DNA from: UBA7672 sp964529555
Lineage (GTDB): Bacteria > Pseudomonadota > Alphaproteobacteria > Caulobacterales > Hyphomonadaceae
Assembly (NCBI GenBank): GCA_964529555.1
Contig: CAZGWV010000024.1
Span: forward strand, 1-38,018
Reading direction: 5' to 3'
DNA length: 38,018 bases
The notes under the pieces are model-generated. The model did no database searches, was not told where the DNA came from, and was given only the letters and a program-made list of their open reading frames with translations. This document shows, in pieces, positions 27,202 through 35,349 of the stretch. The position numbers and the translations under genes are program-made. Every line of letters starts with the position of its first letter. Within the stretch, counting starts at the first letter, position 1.

Positions 27202-28073
27202 GCCCCACCGCCACGATCATCGGCAAAACGCGCTGTAGACTGGGCGAATCTCCACTCTGGGAGCCCGATAGCCAGACATTGTTCTGGGTCGACTCCGTTG
27301 CGCCGTCGATCTGGCGCTATAATCCGGCAACGGGCGCGCAGTCCGAGTTTCCCGCTCCGAACAAGGTCGGCAGCATTGTCCGCGGCCGCGTGGGCGAGCT
27401 TGTCGCCGGACTAGCCGATGGCGTCTATCGCGTGGAGCTGGTGACTGGCCGCTTCACCCCGGTCGTGCGGCCATCGGAGCTCACAGTAAACGAGCGCCTG
27501 AACGACGGGAAGACAGATCGCCAGGGGCGCTTCATCACCGGCTCGATCAGCCACGGCGACAGCCGCGTCGGAAAGTTGTTCCAGTTTTCGGAGCAGGGCC
27601 TCTATAAGGTGGCGCCCACCGATCCGATCGCAATCTCGAACAGCATCTGCTTCAGCCCCGCCGGCGACATCATGTATTTCGCCGACAGCCTGCGCCGCGT
27701 TGTCTGGGCATACGACTACGATACCAAGACCGGCTCTGTGGGTGAGCGGAAGGATCTCATCGACACCACCAGCCTTGGCAGCGCCCCGGACGGGGCGACT
27801 GTCGATGCCGAAGGCTATCTATGGATCGCGCTCGTGCAGGCCCGGAAGATCGCACGTGTGGGGTCCGATGGGAGCGTGGACAAGGTGCTGGATTGCCCCG
27901 CGCCATTCCCATCCTGTCCCGCCTTTGGCGGCAAGGACCTCGATATCCTGTTCGTCACGTCGATTTCCAACAGCGGCGGCATGCTGGTGAGCGACGATGA
28001 TCAGGCAGGGCGGCTCTTCCAGTTCGAAGGTCTTGGCGTGCGCGGGCTGGCCGAGACGCGCTGCCACGTTTGA
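27198..28073 (+). CDS. SMP-30/gluconolactonase/LRE family lactonase
   Basis: A 291-residue six-bladed beta-propeller of the SMP-30 family, whose members hydrolyse lactones with a bound divalent metal. The metal Glu is in LGESPLW (Glu17), the ligand Asn/Asp region in NERLNDGKTDRQGRF, the next Asn in SNSICFSPAGD, and the Asp in PDGATVDAEG. It overlaps the previous gene by ATGA. Placed in a cluster with a Baeyer-Villiger-type monooxygenase, opening the lactone made by that enzyme is the obvious proposal, but it is inference. Confidence 0.9.
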   Translation: MSPTATIIGKTRCRLGESPLWEPDSQTLFWVDSVAPSIWRYNPATGAQSEFPAPNKVGSIVRGRVGELVAGLADGVYRVELVTGRFTPVVRPSELTVNERLNDGKTDRQGRFITGSISHGDSRVGKLFQFSEQGLYKVAPTDPIAISNSICFSPAGDIMYFADSLRRVVWAYDYDTKTGSVGERKDLIDTTSLGSAPDGATVDAEGYLWIALVQARKIARVGSDGSVDKVLDCPAPFPSCPAFGGKDLDILFVTSISNSGGMLVSDDDQAGRLFQFEGLGVRGLAETRCHV

Positions 28074-28086
28074 GAGGTTGAACTCC

Positions 28087-29280
28087 ATGAACCTGGATCT
28101 GACACCTGAGCAGGAAGCCTTTCGCGACGAGGTCCGCGCCTTCTTCGCCGAGAACACGCCGCCCGAGTTCAAGCCGCGCGTAAGAGCGGGGATGCGGCTG
28201 GAGCCGCCCGAATACATTGCGTGGCAGAAGCTGCTGCATGCGCGCGGATGGGGCGCGCCGTCCTGGCCCAAAGAGCATGGCGGCACGGGATGGAACCCGA
28301 CCGAGCTTTACATTTTCGAGTCCGAAGCCTCGCGCGCCGATGCGCCGCTGCAGTTTCACCAGGGGCTCGAACTGATCGGCCCGATCATTTTCACATTCGG
28401 CAGCGCCAGCCAGAAAGCCAAATATCTGCCAGCCATCGTTTCCGGCGACGACTGGTGGTGCCAGGGGTACTCAGAGCCGGGCGCGGGCTCCGATCTGGCA
28501 TCGCTGACCACACGTGCACTGCGTGAGGGCGATGAGTATGTCGTCAGTGGGCAGAAGGCGTGGACCAGCTATGCCCACGTCGCCAACCGCATGTTCCTGC
28601 TTGCCAGAACCGATCCCGATTCGAATAAACAGGGCGGCCGGAAGCAGGACGGCATCTCGCTCTTCCTGGTCGACATGGATACGCTCGGGATCAAGATCCG
28701 GCCGGTCGTCACGATCGATGAGATTCATCACACGAACGAAGTCTTCCTCGATGATATGCGCCTCCCGCTCGATGCGCTGCTTGGCGAGGAGGGCAAGGGC
28801 TGGGGCTATGGCAAGGTGCTGCTCGACCGCGAGCGCAGCGTTACGGCCGGCACCACGATCCGCCTTGCCCAACAACTGCGTGGCGCGCGAGATGCGGCGA
28901 CGAAGGCGAAGATCGGCAGCCGCCGGCTGATTGACGATCTGCGCGTGGCCGATCGTCTGGCCCAGCTCGATGTCGAGGTTCTGGCGCTGGAAGCGATGGT
29001 TATGCGCACCATGGCCGAAGCCGCTTCAGGTCTGGATTCAGGTCCGCGCGCTTCCATGATCAAGGTCCGCTGGTCCGAGCTGCTTCAGCAGATCACGGAG
29101 TTCTGGGTCGAGCTGCAGGGCTATGGCGCGATGAACTTCGCGCCCGTGGGCAACCAGCCTTCGGGCGAGGGCGACCCGTGGGCCGCCAAGGGCATGCTCT
29201 ATTCCCGCGTCACCAGCATCTACGGCGGATCGAACGAGATCCAGCGCAACATCATCGCCCGCCGCGCGCTGGGCCTGTGA
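28087..29280 (+). CDS. Acyl-CoA dehydrogenase, subunit 1
   Basis: A 397-residue FAD-dependent acyl-CoA dehydrogenase. It has the N-terminal MNLDLTPEQEAFRDEVRAFF, the FAD/substrate segment GYSEPGAGSDLASLTTRA, and the C-terminal YGGSNEIQRNIIARRALGL. Where medium-chain enzymes carry the catalytic Glu (YEGT), this protein has YGGS, so the base must lie elsewhere, as in FadE-type enzymes of steroid degradation. GAGAGG lies 9 bases before the ATG at 28087. The second dehydrogenase gene follows after 8 bases; such pairs often form alpha2beta2 enzymes for bulky acyl-CoAs. Confidence 0.93.
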   Translation: MNLDLTPEQEAFRDEVRAFFAENTPPEFKPRVRAGMRLEPPEYIAWQKLLHARGWGAPSWPKEHGGTGWNPTELYIFESEASRADAPLQFHQGLELIGPIIFTFGSASQKAKYLPAIVSGDDWWCQGYSEPGAGSDLASLTTRALREGDEYVVSGQKAWTSYAHVANRMFLLARTDPDSNKQGGRKQDGISLFLVDMDTLGIKIRPVVTIDEIHHTNEVFLDDMRLPLDALLGEEGKGWGYGKVLLDRERSVTAGTTIRLAQQLRGARDAATKAKIGSRRLIDDLRVADRLAQLDVEVLALEAMVMRTMAEAASGLDSGPRASMIKVRWSELLQQITEFWVELQGYGAMNFAPVGNQPSGEGDPWAAKGMLYSRVTSIYGGSNEIQRNIIARRALGL

Positions 29281-29288
29281 GGCAAGTC

Positions 29289-30437
29289 ATGGATTTCAGC
29301 CTGTCAGAAGAACAGCGGCTTCTACGCGATAGCGCCCAGCGCTATGGCGCAGAGACCTTCGAGTTCTCCGCATGGCGCACGCGCGCCGCGCGTGCCGAGC
29401 CGCTGGATCGTCAAAGCTGGGCGAAGCTGGCCGATCTCGGCTGGCTGGCCCTGAACGTGCCAGAGGACGACGGCGGACTTGGCGCAACGCCCGTCGAGAC
29501 AATGCTGATCTGCGAAGCGGTCGGCCGCTATCTCATGCTCGATCCATTCATTTCGAGCTGCGTCATCGCGCCAGCGCTTCTTGCAAACCGCGCCTCGCCG
29601 CTCTGCAAGGAATTGCTCGCCGCGATCGCTACGGGAGAAACGCTTGTCTCGCTCGCTGATGCAGAGCCCGACGGCCGGTTCGATCTCAACTATGTCGCCA
29701 CGCGCGCAGAACCCATCGATGGCGGCGGCTACCGGCTCACGGGTCGCAAAAGCCACGCCATGGACGGAGCCGGTACAGACTGGTTCATCGTCCCGGCTCG
29801 CACCTCCGGCAATCCTGAAGACAAGTCTGGCATTAGCCTGTTCCTGGTCCCCGCCAGCGCGCCGGGTGTCGTCGTCGAACAGAGCAGGGCGATGGACAAC
29901 CGCCTGAACGCCAGCCTTCGACTGGACGGCGTTACAGTCGAGCCGGACGCCGTCATCGGTGAGATCGGCGGCGAGTTCGAGCGCCTGAGCCATGCCGTTG
30001 ATACCGGCATTGCCGCTCAGCTCGCCGAGGCCGTTGGGGCGATGGACGCCGCGTACGAGATGACGTTGAGCTATCTGCGTACGCGCAAACAGTTCGGCCA
30101 AGCCATCGGATCGTTCCAGTCCTTGCAGCATCGCGCAGTGGACATGGCCATCGCCTGCGAAGAAGCCCGCTCGATCATGTATCTGGCGACTCTCTCGCTC
30201 GCGAGCCCCGAGCATGAGCGCCGCCGCATGATCTCGGCTGCAAAGGCGCGGGTCGGTCAAACCAGCCTCTATGTCGGCCGCCAGGCCGTGCAGCTGCACG
30301 GCGGCATCGGTTTCACGGAAGAGCTGGCCGTTGGCCACTATCTGAAGCGCTTGATCATGTCCGATATGCGCTTCGGGAATGCCGACCATCACCGTTCGCG
30401 CGTGGCTGAACTCAGTCGCGGCGCCGACGTCGGTTGA
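29289..30437 (+). CDS. Acyl-CoA dehydrogenase, subunit 2
   Basis: A 382-residue paralogue of the preceding enzyme. It begins MDFSLSEEQRLLRDSAQRY and contains TRKQFGQAIGSFQSLQHR and QLHGGIGFTEELAVGHYLKR, the usual C-terminal FAD-contact elements. The YEG position reads RFGN, so the medium-chain type Glu is missing here too. The central FAD segment is less typical than in subunit 1 (SLADAEPDGRFDL instead of a TEP motif). Together with the gene before it this fits a mixed dehydrogenase. Last gene of the operon, followed by a terminator. Confidence 0.92.
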   Translation: MDFSLSEEQRLLRDSAQRYGAETFEFSAWRTRAARAEPLDRQSWAKLADLGWLALNVPEDDGGLGATPVETMLICEAVGRYLMLDPFISSCVIAPALLANRASPLCKELLAAIATGETLVSLADAEPDGRFDLNYVATRAEPIDGGGYRLTGRKSHAMDGAGTDWFIVPARTSGNPEDKSGISLFLVPASAPGVVVEQSRAMDNRLNASLRLDGVTVEPDAVIGEIGGEFERLSHAVDTGIAAQLAEAVGAMDAAYEMTLSYLRTRKQFGQAIGSFQSLQHRAVDMAIACEEARSIMYLATLSLASPEHERRRMISAAKARVGQTSLYVGRQAVQLHGGIGFTEELAVGHYLKRLIMSDMRFGNADHHRSRVAELSRGADVG

Positions 30438-30464
30438 CGCTAACCCTTCATAAGCAACGTCAAA

Positions 30465-30499
30465 TCCGGCCGCATCCCTCGATGCGGCCGGAATCTTTT
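30465..30499 (+). terminator. Rho-independent terminator of the dehydrogenase operon
   Basis: The stem TCCGGCCGCAT (30465-30475) pairs with ATGCGGCCGGA (30482-30492) across a 6-base loop and is followed by ATCTTTT. It lies between two convergent units, 28 bases past the second dehydrogenase. Confidence 0.85.
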
Positions 30500-30504
30500 C
30501 AAAC

Positions 30505-31263
30505 TCAGGTCAGCGAGTTGGCCAGTCCACCGTCAACGGTCAGCAACTGGCCCGTGACGAAGTCGCTGTCTGCGCTGGCGAGATAACGCACGGCTTTGGC
30601 GATATCCAATGGCGTGCCCAGGCGACCCAGCGGCGTTTCGTCGATGCGCTGCTGGATACGTGTTTCGGGGATCAGGCGGCGCACGCCTTCGGTATCGACC
30701 GTCGACGGCGCCACGGCGTTCACCCGGATATTGCTCGGCCCCAGCTCGGCAGCGGCGGCGCGCGTCATGCCGGCAACCGCAGCCTTCACGCCGCAATAGA
30801 CTACGCCATTGGGCATGCCGAGCAGGGCGCTGACGGACGCAATGTTGACGATGGAGCCGCCATTGTTGGCGCGCATATGCGGCGCCGCCGCCTGCATGCC
30901 CCAGATCGCGCCGGAGAAGCCAACCGCAACCATCCGGTCAACGGTTTCCGGTTTGATGTCGGGGATGGATTCATAGAGGTTCCACATCGCGTTGTTGACG
31001 AGCACGTCCAGACGCCCAAACGCTTCGACCGTCCTTGCGGTCGCCTGCTCGACGGCCTGCCGGTCGGAAACGTCGCACCCCAAGCCAACGGCCTTGCCAC
31101 CCTTGGCGACGATGTCCGCAGCGGCGGCTTCAGCCCAGTGAGGTTTGAGATCTATCAGCGCCACCGCGCAGCCATCCTCGGCCAGCAATTCCGCAATGGC
31201 CTTGCCCAGCCCTCTCGAGGCCCCGGTTACAATGGCCGTTTTCCCTGTAAGCCGATCACCCAT
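30505..31263 (-). CDS. Short-chain dehydrogenase/reductase
   Basis: A 252-residue classical SDR. The cofactor site TGASRGLG is at residues 14-21; the Asp-Leu after the second strand (LIDLK) suggests NAD rather than NADP. The catalytic Ser is in NIASVSALLG and the Tyr/Lys in VYCGVKAAVAG. The structural NNAG motif reads NNAM. The tail FVTGQLLTVDGGL is typical. It is a single gene downstream of the TonB-dependent receptor on the same strand, with a terminator and operator site D in the 240-base gap. It may oxidise an alcohol of the cluster substrate. Confidence 0.92.
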   Translation of the reverse strand: MGDRLTGKTAIVTGASRGLGKAIAELLAEDGCAVALIDLKPHWAEAAAADIVAKGGKAVGLGCDVSDRQAVEQATARTVEAFGRLDVLVNNAMWNLYESIPDIKPETVDRMVAVGFSGAIWGMQAAAPHMRANNGGSIVNIASVSALLGMPNGVVYCGVKAAVAGMTRAAAAELGPSNIRVNAVAPSTVDTEGVRRLIPETRIQQRIDETPLGRLGTPLDIAKAVRYLASADSDFVTGQLLTVDGGLANSLT

Positions 31264-31406
31264 GACGTATTCCGCTGCTCCGTTGCGTTGAAGAGGTATA
31301 TGTTTGCGAGTGTCCTCGCACTGGTTGGTCCAGGCGCCCGTAGGCTCACCGACACCATAGGCGAACGGCTTCAGCCTCCCGGCAGAAGGAGCCGGGCCGT
31401 GCGAAC

Positions 31407-31420
31407 ATCACCAGTGTGAT
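31407..31420. promoter_or_regulatory. Candidate cluster operator, site D (perfect)
   Basis: ATCAC-CAGT-GTGAT is perfect and extends to 6+6 with C/G outside. It lies 144 bases upstream of the SDR start and just behind the receptor terminator. Confidence 0.6.
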
Positions 31421-31436
31421 GCGCAGGCGCTCCGCT

Positions 31437-31470
31437 CCAAAAGAAACGCGGCGATCTTGCGATCGCCGCG
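31437..31470 (-). terminator. Rho-independent terminator of the receptor gene
   Basis: CGCGGCGATC (31447-31456) pairs perfectly with GATCGCCGCG (31461-31470) across TTGC. On the minus strand it is followed by TTTCTTTT. It lies 34 bases past the receptor stop. Confidence 0.88.
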
Positions 31471-31503
31471 CACAGTCGTGGAGGAAACTTTCCAGGGGAG
31501 GAA

Positions 31504-34236
31504 CTAGAAGGTTTTCTGCAGTGAAATCCCGTAGATGCGCGGTTCGGTGAACACGGCGTTCGGCATCAGCGACAGAGCTTCATCAACCGGGAAGACGTCG
31601 GTGATGGAGCGCTTGTTGAAGATGTTGTGCGCGAAGGCTTCGAACTCCAGACCATTCTCGAAGTTGACGAGGCGCAGCGACAGGTTGGCGTTTTCCCATC
31701 CCCGAATCTCGTCGATCGGCGTGTTGAAGACGCGGGCTTCGGACTTGTCCTGACGGTAGTAGTCAGCACGCGCCGTGGCTTCCCAGCCCTCGAACAGGTC
31801 CCAGGTGTACTGACCGCCCAGCGAGATGGTCCACGGCGGGGAACCCGGCAGCTTGTTGCCCGCGAGTTGCGCGGCAATGCCGTCCGTTGGCGTGACGCCG
31901 AGGCTGGCGGCGTAAGCGCCAGAGCACGCACCAAGGATCGCCGCAGGGTTACCGGAGACGCCGGCCATCGTCGGAGCGCCCGGACCTTGCTGGATGATGT
32001 TGACCAGGTTCGCAAGTGCAGCGGTCGGAACCGTGCAGCCAGCGGCAGACGAGGTCTTCACGAAGGTGAGGTTCGGATCGTGGTTCGTGCGGTTGAACGG
32101 ATCGATGGATTCGCCGTTTTTGATCTCGGTGTCCAGCAAGCCGATGCTCGTGTTGAAACGCAGACGATCAATCGGCTCCCACGTCGCTTCAAACTCGGCG
32201 CCGAAAATCTCGGCATCGATGTTCTCGGTGACTGAGATACGGTTCACGAACTTGGAAATCTGGTAGCCTTTGTAGTCATAGAAGAACCCGGCCGCGTTCA
32301 GCGTGAGAGCGCCGTTGAGCAGGGTGTTCTTGGTGCCGATTTCGTAAGCATTCACGAACTCCGGGTCATAGGTCGGGCGCAGCGTTGCAACCTGGCCGAC
32401 ATTGTTCGGGCCGCCGCCCTTGTAACCGCGTGAGTAGAATGCGTAGAGCAGGGTGTCGTCGGTGAAGCCCAGATCAGGTTTCCAGTCGAAGCCGGCGCGA
32501 CCTGTAACTTCCTTGAACTCGGCGGAGATCGTCGCCGGCGTTCCCGGCGTCAGGTTCGCGCCCGGCGTCAGGAAGCGAACCGGGTAATTCTCCAGCGTCT
32601 TCTTGTCGTGCGTGTAGCGCAGGCCGCCCGTGAATTTCAGATCGGGCGTCAGGTCGTAGTAGACTTCCCCGAACAGGGCCTTGGAGTTGAGGTTGTAAGG
32701 CTGGCTGCTCAGATAGTTGCCGTGGCCATCAGGGCGCAGTTCGCGGCTCGGGTTGATGAACACGCAAGTCCCGTCAGCCGCGCAGTTCGCGCCGCCATTC
32801 GCTGCGAGGGCTGCATAGGTGAAGGCGTTCGAGTAGATGTAGAAGCGCTGACGCAGATCATAGTCGAGCGCGAGCGCGCCGATGCTGAAGTCGAGCGGAC
32901 CGTCGAAGTCGGACTGCAGGCGGATTTCCTGGCTCTTCTGGCGCGATGGCGTCTGGATCGCGTCGGCGATTATAAGCCGGTTCGACGCGCCCAGTTGCGG
33001 ATCGTCGACCACGCCGCCCGGCGCAAGTGCGGTGCTATTGAAATTGACGGCCGGGGAGAACCGATTCTCTTCCTGACGCGCATCGAGGAAGCCGACATAG
33101 TACGACGTCAGCGAGGTGAGCGTCAGATCATCCGTGATATCCCAGCTTGCGGTCAGCGTCGCAACGTCTTCCTTGGCCTTGTATTCCGGGTCGATCGCGG
33201 CGTCGATGACGCTCAGGCTGTTCGGCTGGCGGTTGCCATAGATGTCGCCGCTGGCCAGGCCGCGGCTATAGGCGAGCAGGCCGTAGAGCGATGTCAGCGA
33301 GTTCGGCGTGCCATAGGCGGCATCCGTGTAGACGGAAGCGTCTGCGCAGCCCTGGCTCAGGAAGCCGCGCACCACGGCGTCGGTGACGGCCGTGCCGCCA
33401 ACCGAACTCGGGCCGTCGTCGCGCGTGCACAGGCCCTTGCCCGTACGCAGGCGGCTGTCTTCCTCGTTGAAGTGCTGCCAGACAAGGTTGAAATCGAGCT
33501 CCGACGTCGGCTGCCACAGCAGGCTGGCGCGAACCGAGTAGAGGTTGCGGTCGTCGACCTTGTTGTCGGTGCCAAGGTTGTCGACGATGCCATCGCGCGT
33601 GAACGAGGCGCCGGCGATGCGCAGTGCAAGCTGGTCGTCGATCAGCGGGATGTTGACCATGGCGCGCATCTTGCGGCCGCCGAAGGACGTCGCTTCGCCG
33701 CGGATCATGCCTTCGAAATCATGGGTCGGACGCGCGCTGATAACGTTGACTACGCCGCCGGTCGCATTGCGGCCATACAGCGTGCCTTGCGGTCCACGCA
33801 GAACCTCGACGCGCTCGACATCGAAGAACTCGGCTTCGAAGAGGCGGTTGGAGGTAAGGGGCGCGCCGTTGAAGTGCACGCCGGTCGAGGAGTCGCCCGT
33901 CACGGACGTTTGCTTCGTGCCGATGCCGCGGATCTGGAAGTTGTAGCCGCTGTAATAGCTCTTGGCGAAGGTGACGTTCGGAACGGCCAGTTGCAGGTTC
34001 GGGCCGCCATCGATGCCGCGCTCGTTCAGCAGATCGTCCGAGAACGCCGACACGGAAATCGGAACATCCTGCAGCCGCTCTTCGCGACGCTGAGCCGTAA
34101 CCACGACTACGTCGCGGTTAGGAGCTTCAACGGCGGTTTCCGTTTCCTGCGCAAGGGCCGGGGCTACCGAAAGAAGGCTGACAGACGACACGCTTGCCGC
34201 GAGTGCGGCACGAAGGAATTGCGATTTCAAATACAC
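31504..34236 (-). CDS. TonB-dependent outer-membrane receptor
   Basis: A 910-residue outer-membrane receptor for TonB-driven uptake. A signal peptide (cut after ALA, about residue 29) precedes a TonB-box-like DVVVVTAQRREERLQDVPISV. The plug domain follows, with VRGIGTKQ-type and VEVLRGPQGTLYGRNATGGVVN signatures. The rest is a 22-strand barrel ending in the expected aromatic residue (ISLQKTF). The start is GTG, with AGGGAGG 7 bases upstream. Receptors of this kind in sphingomonads and Caulobacterales import many carbon compounds, not only iron chelates; the neighbours suggest that the ligand is the cluster substrate. It is divergent from the IclR gene. Confidence 0.95.
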   Translation of the reverse strand: MYLKSQFLRAALAASVSSVSLLSVAPALAQETETAVEAPNRDVVVVTAQRREERLQDVPISVSAFSDDLLNERGIDGGPNLQLAVPNVTFAKSYYSGYNFQIRGIGTKQTSVTGDSSTGVHFNGAPLTSNRLFEAEFFDVERVEVLRGPQGTLYGRNATGGVVNVISARPTHDFEGMIRGEATSFGGRKMRAMVNIPLIDDQLALRIAGASFTRDGIVDNLGTDNKVDDRNLYSVRASLLWQPTSELDFNLVWQHFNEEDSRLRTGKGLCTRDDGPSSVGGTAVTDAVVRGFLSQGCADASVYTDAAYGTPNSLTSLYGLLAYSRGLASGDIYGNRQPNSLSVIDAAIDPEYKAKEDVATLTASWDITDDLTLTSLTSYYVGFLDARQEENRFSPAVNFNSTALAPGGVVDDPQLGASNRLIIADAIQTPSRQKSQEIRLQSDFDGPLDFSIGALALDYDLRQRFYIYSNAFTYAALAANGGANCAADGTCVFINPSRELRPDGHGNYLSSQPYNLNSKALFGEVYYDLTPDLKFTGGLRYTHDKKTLENYPVRFLTPGANLTPGTPATISAEFKEVTGRAGFDWKPDLGFTDDTLLYAFYSRGYKGGGPNNVGQVATLRPTYDPEFVNAYEIGTKNTLLNGALTLNAAGFFYDYKGYQISKFVNRISVTENIDAEIFGAEFEATWEPIDRLRFNTSIGLLDTEIKNGESIDPFNRTNHDPNLTFVKTSSAAGCTVPTAALANLVNIIQQGPGAPTMAGVSGNPAAILGACSGAYAASLGVTPTDGIAAQLAGNKLPGSPPWTISLGGQYTWDLFEGWEATARADYYRQDKSEARVFNTPIDEIRGWENANLSLRLVNFENGLEFEAFAHNIFNKRSITDVFPVDEALSLMPNAVFTEPRIYGISLQKTF

Positions 34237-34525
34237 GAGAAGACCTCCCTGCTGTTATCCGCAGGCGCTCAAACATGCTCAACCGCGGCGCGATCTTTGG
34301 ACCACTGCACATGACGTCGCTTATTTGAGAGTGCGGGCCTATTGCGGCCTGCAAGGGACGCCAAATATCTCACTTGCGATAAATGGCATGACCGCTGCCG
34401 ATGCCTCGAAAGCCCCTCAAACTGAGGTTGAAATTGCCGCAACCGGCTAACGGCAGCAGTTTTGGATAGCGGCGCGGCCCGCCAAGTGTATCCTCTGTAA
34501 CGGATTCTTTGCCCCTAAAGCCACC
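34237..34525. promoter_or_regulatory. Divergent control region, receptor and IclR genes
   Basis: These 289 bases should hold promoters for both directions. Visible structures are operator site E at 34367-34380 and a short perfect dyad CCTCA-AAC-TGAGG at 34415-34427. I could not identify convincing -35/-10 pairs. The IclR ATG has no obvious Shine-Dalgarno sequence. Confidence 0.55.
34367..34380. promoter_or_regulatory. Candidate cluster operator, site E
   Basis: ATCTC-ACTT-GCGAT matches ATCAC-N4-GTGAT at 8 of 10 arm positions. It lies 131 bases from the receptor start and 146 bases from the IclR start. Confidence 0.45.
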
Positions 34526-35323
34526 ATGCATCGCCACCCGATCAAATCAGCCGCGCGTACACTGAAGGTTCTGGAGCTGTTTCAGGAACAGCGGCAGCCG
34601 CTCAACCTTACGTACATATTCGAGAAACTCGGTTACCCGCAGTCGAGCACCACGACGCTTCTCAAGAGCATGGTCGTGCTCGGCTATCTGAACTACGACC
34701 GGGCAAGCCGGACGTATTTCCCGACGACGCGCGTGGCGGCTCTCGGCGACTGGATCAACCATCACCTGTTCGGCGCAGGCGACATCGACCGTCTCATGGC
34801 GACGATCTTCGAGCAGACCAAGGAGACGGTGGTTATCTCGTCGCAGAACGACATTTTCATCCAGCACCTGCGTATCATTCAGCCCAGTCACCCGCACAAG
34901 ATCGCCATGACCGAGGGCAGCATGCGCGTGCTTCCGCATTCATCGGCCGGCCTCGTGCTGATGAGCCACATGCCTCGCAAGACGGTCGACAAGTTGTGCC
35001 GACACGTGAACGCCTATCTCGGCGGCGCAGTTGGCCGGATCGATATCCCGCAGCTACAGACGCAGCTCGAATGGATCCGGCGCGAAGGCTACAGCCTGCT
35101 GGCGGCGTTCCCGTTCCCCAATGCGGCTGCGATGGCCATGCCCCTGCCGCCAACGCCCCATGGCGTGCGTCTCACGCTGGGCGTGGGCGGCTTGAATAGT
35201 CGTATTGCGCGGAAGAAGACGGAAATTCTCGAAATCATGAAAGCCGGCATCGCCGACTACAAACGTGGCCTCGATCACGCCAATGCCGAAGATGAACCGG
35301 CCGAAAGAGAAGCGGGCGAGTAG
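34526..35323 (+). CDS. IclR-family transcriptional regulator
   Basis: A 265-residue regulator. Residues 5-70 form a winged helix-turn-helix (SAARTLKVLELFQE, then YPQSSTTTLLKSMVVLGYLNYD). Residues 85-250 form the IclR effector domain, with ETVVISSQNDIFIQHLRII, PHSSAGLVLMSHM, the IRREGYSLL segment and the final VGGLNSRIARKK. Such proteins sense small aromatic or organic acids and usually bind inverted repeats next to their own gene. It is the only transcription factor in the catabolic cluster and lies between the receptor and a ligase gene, so it is the leading candidate for the operator reported here. Confidence 0.93.
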   Translation: MHRHPIKSAARTLKVLELFQEQRQPLNLTYIFEKLGYPQSSTTTLLKSMVVLGYLNYDRASRTYFPTTRVAALGDWINHHLFGAGDIDRLMATIFEQTKETVVISSQNDIFIQHLRIIQPSHPHKIAMTEGSMRVLPHSSAGLVLMSHMPRKTVDKLCRHVNAYLGGAVGRIDIPQLQTQLEWIRREGYSLLAAFPFPNAAAMAMPLPPTPHGVRLTLGVGGLNSRIARKKTEILEIMKAGIADYKRGLDHANAEDEPAEREAGE

Positions 35324-35349
35324 TCCGCCTCTTTGTGGGCCTTCTCTGG

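Noticed and set aside
32608..34314. 568-codon open frame on the plus strand
   Set aside because: It is the antisense of the TonB-dependent receptor gene; the receptor is clear from its plug and barrel motifs.
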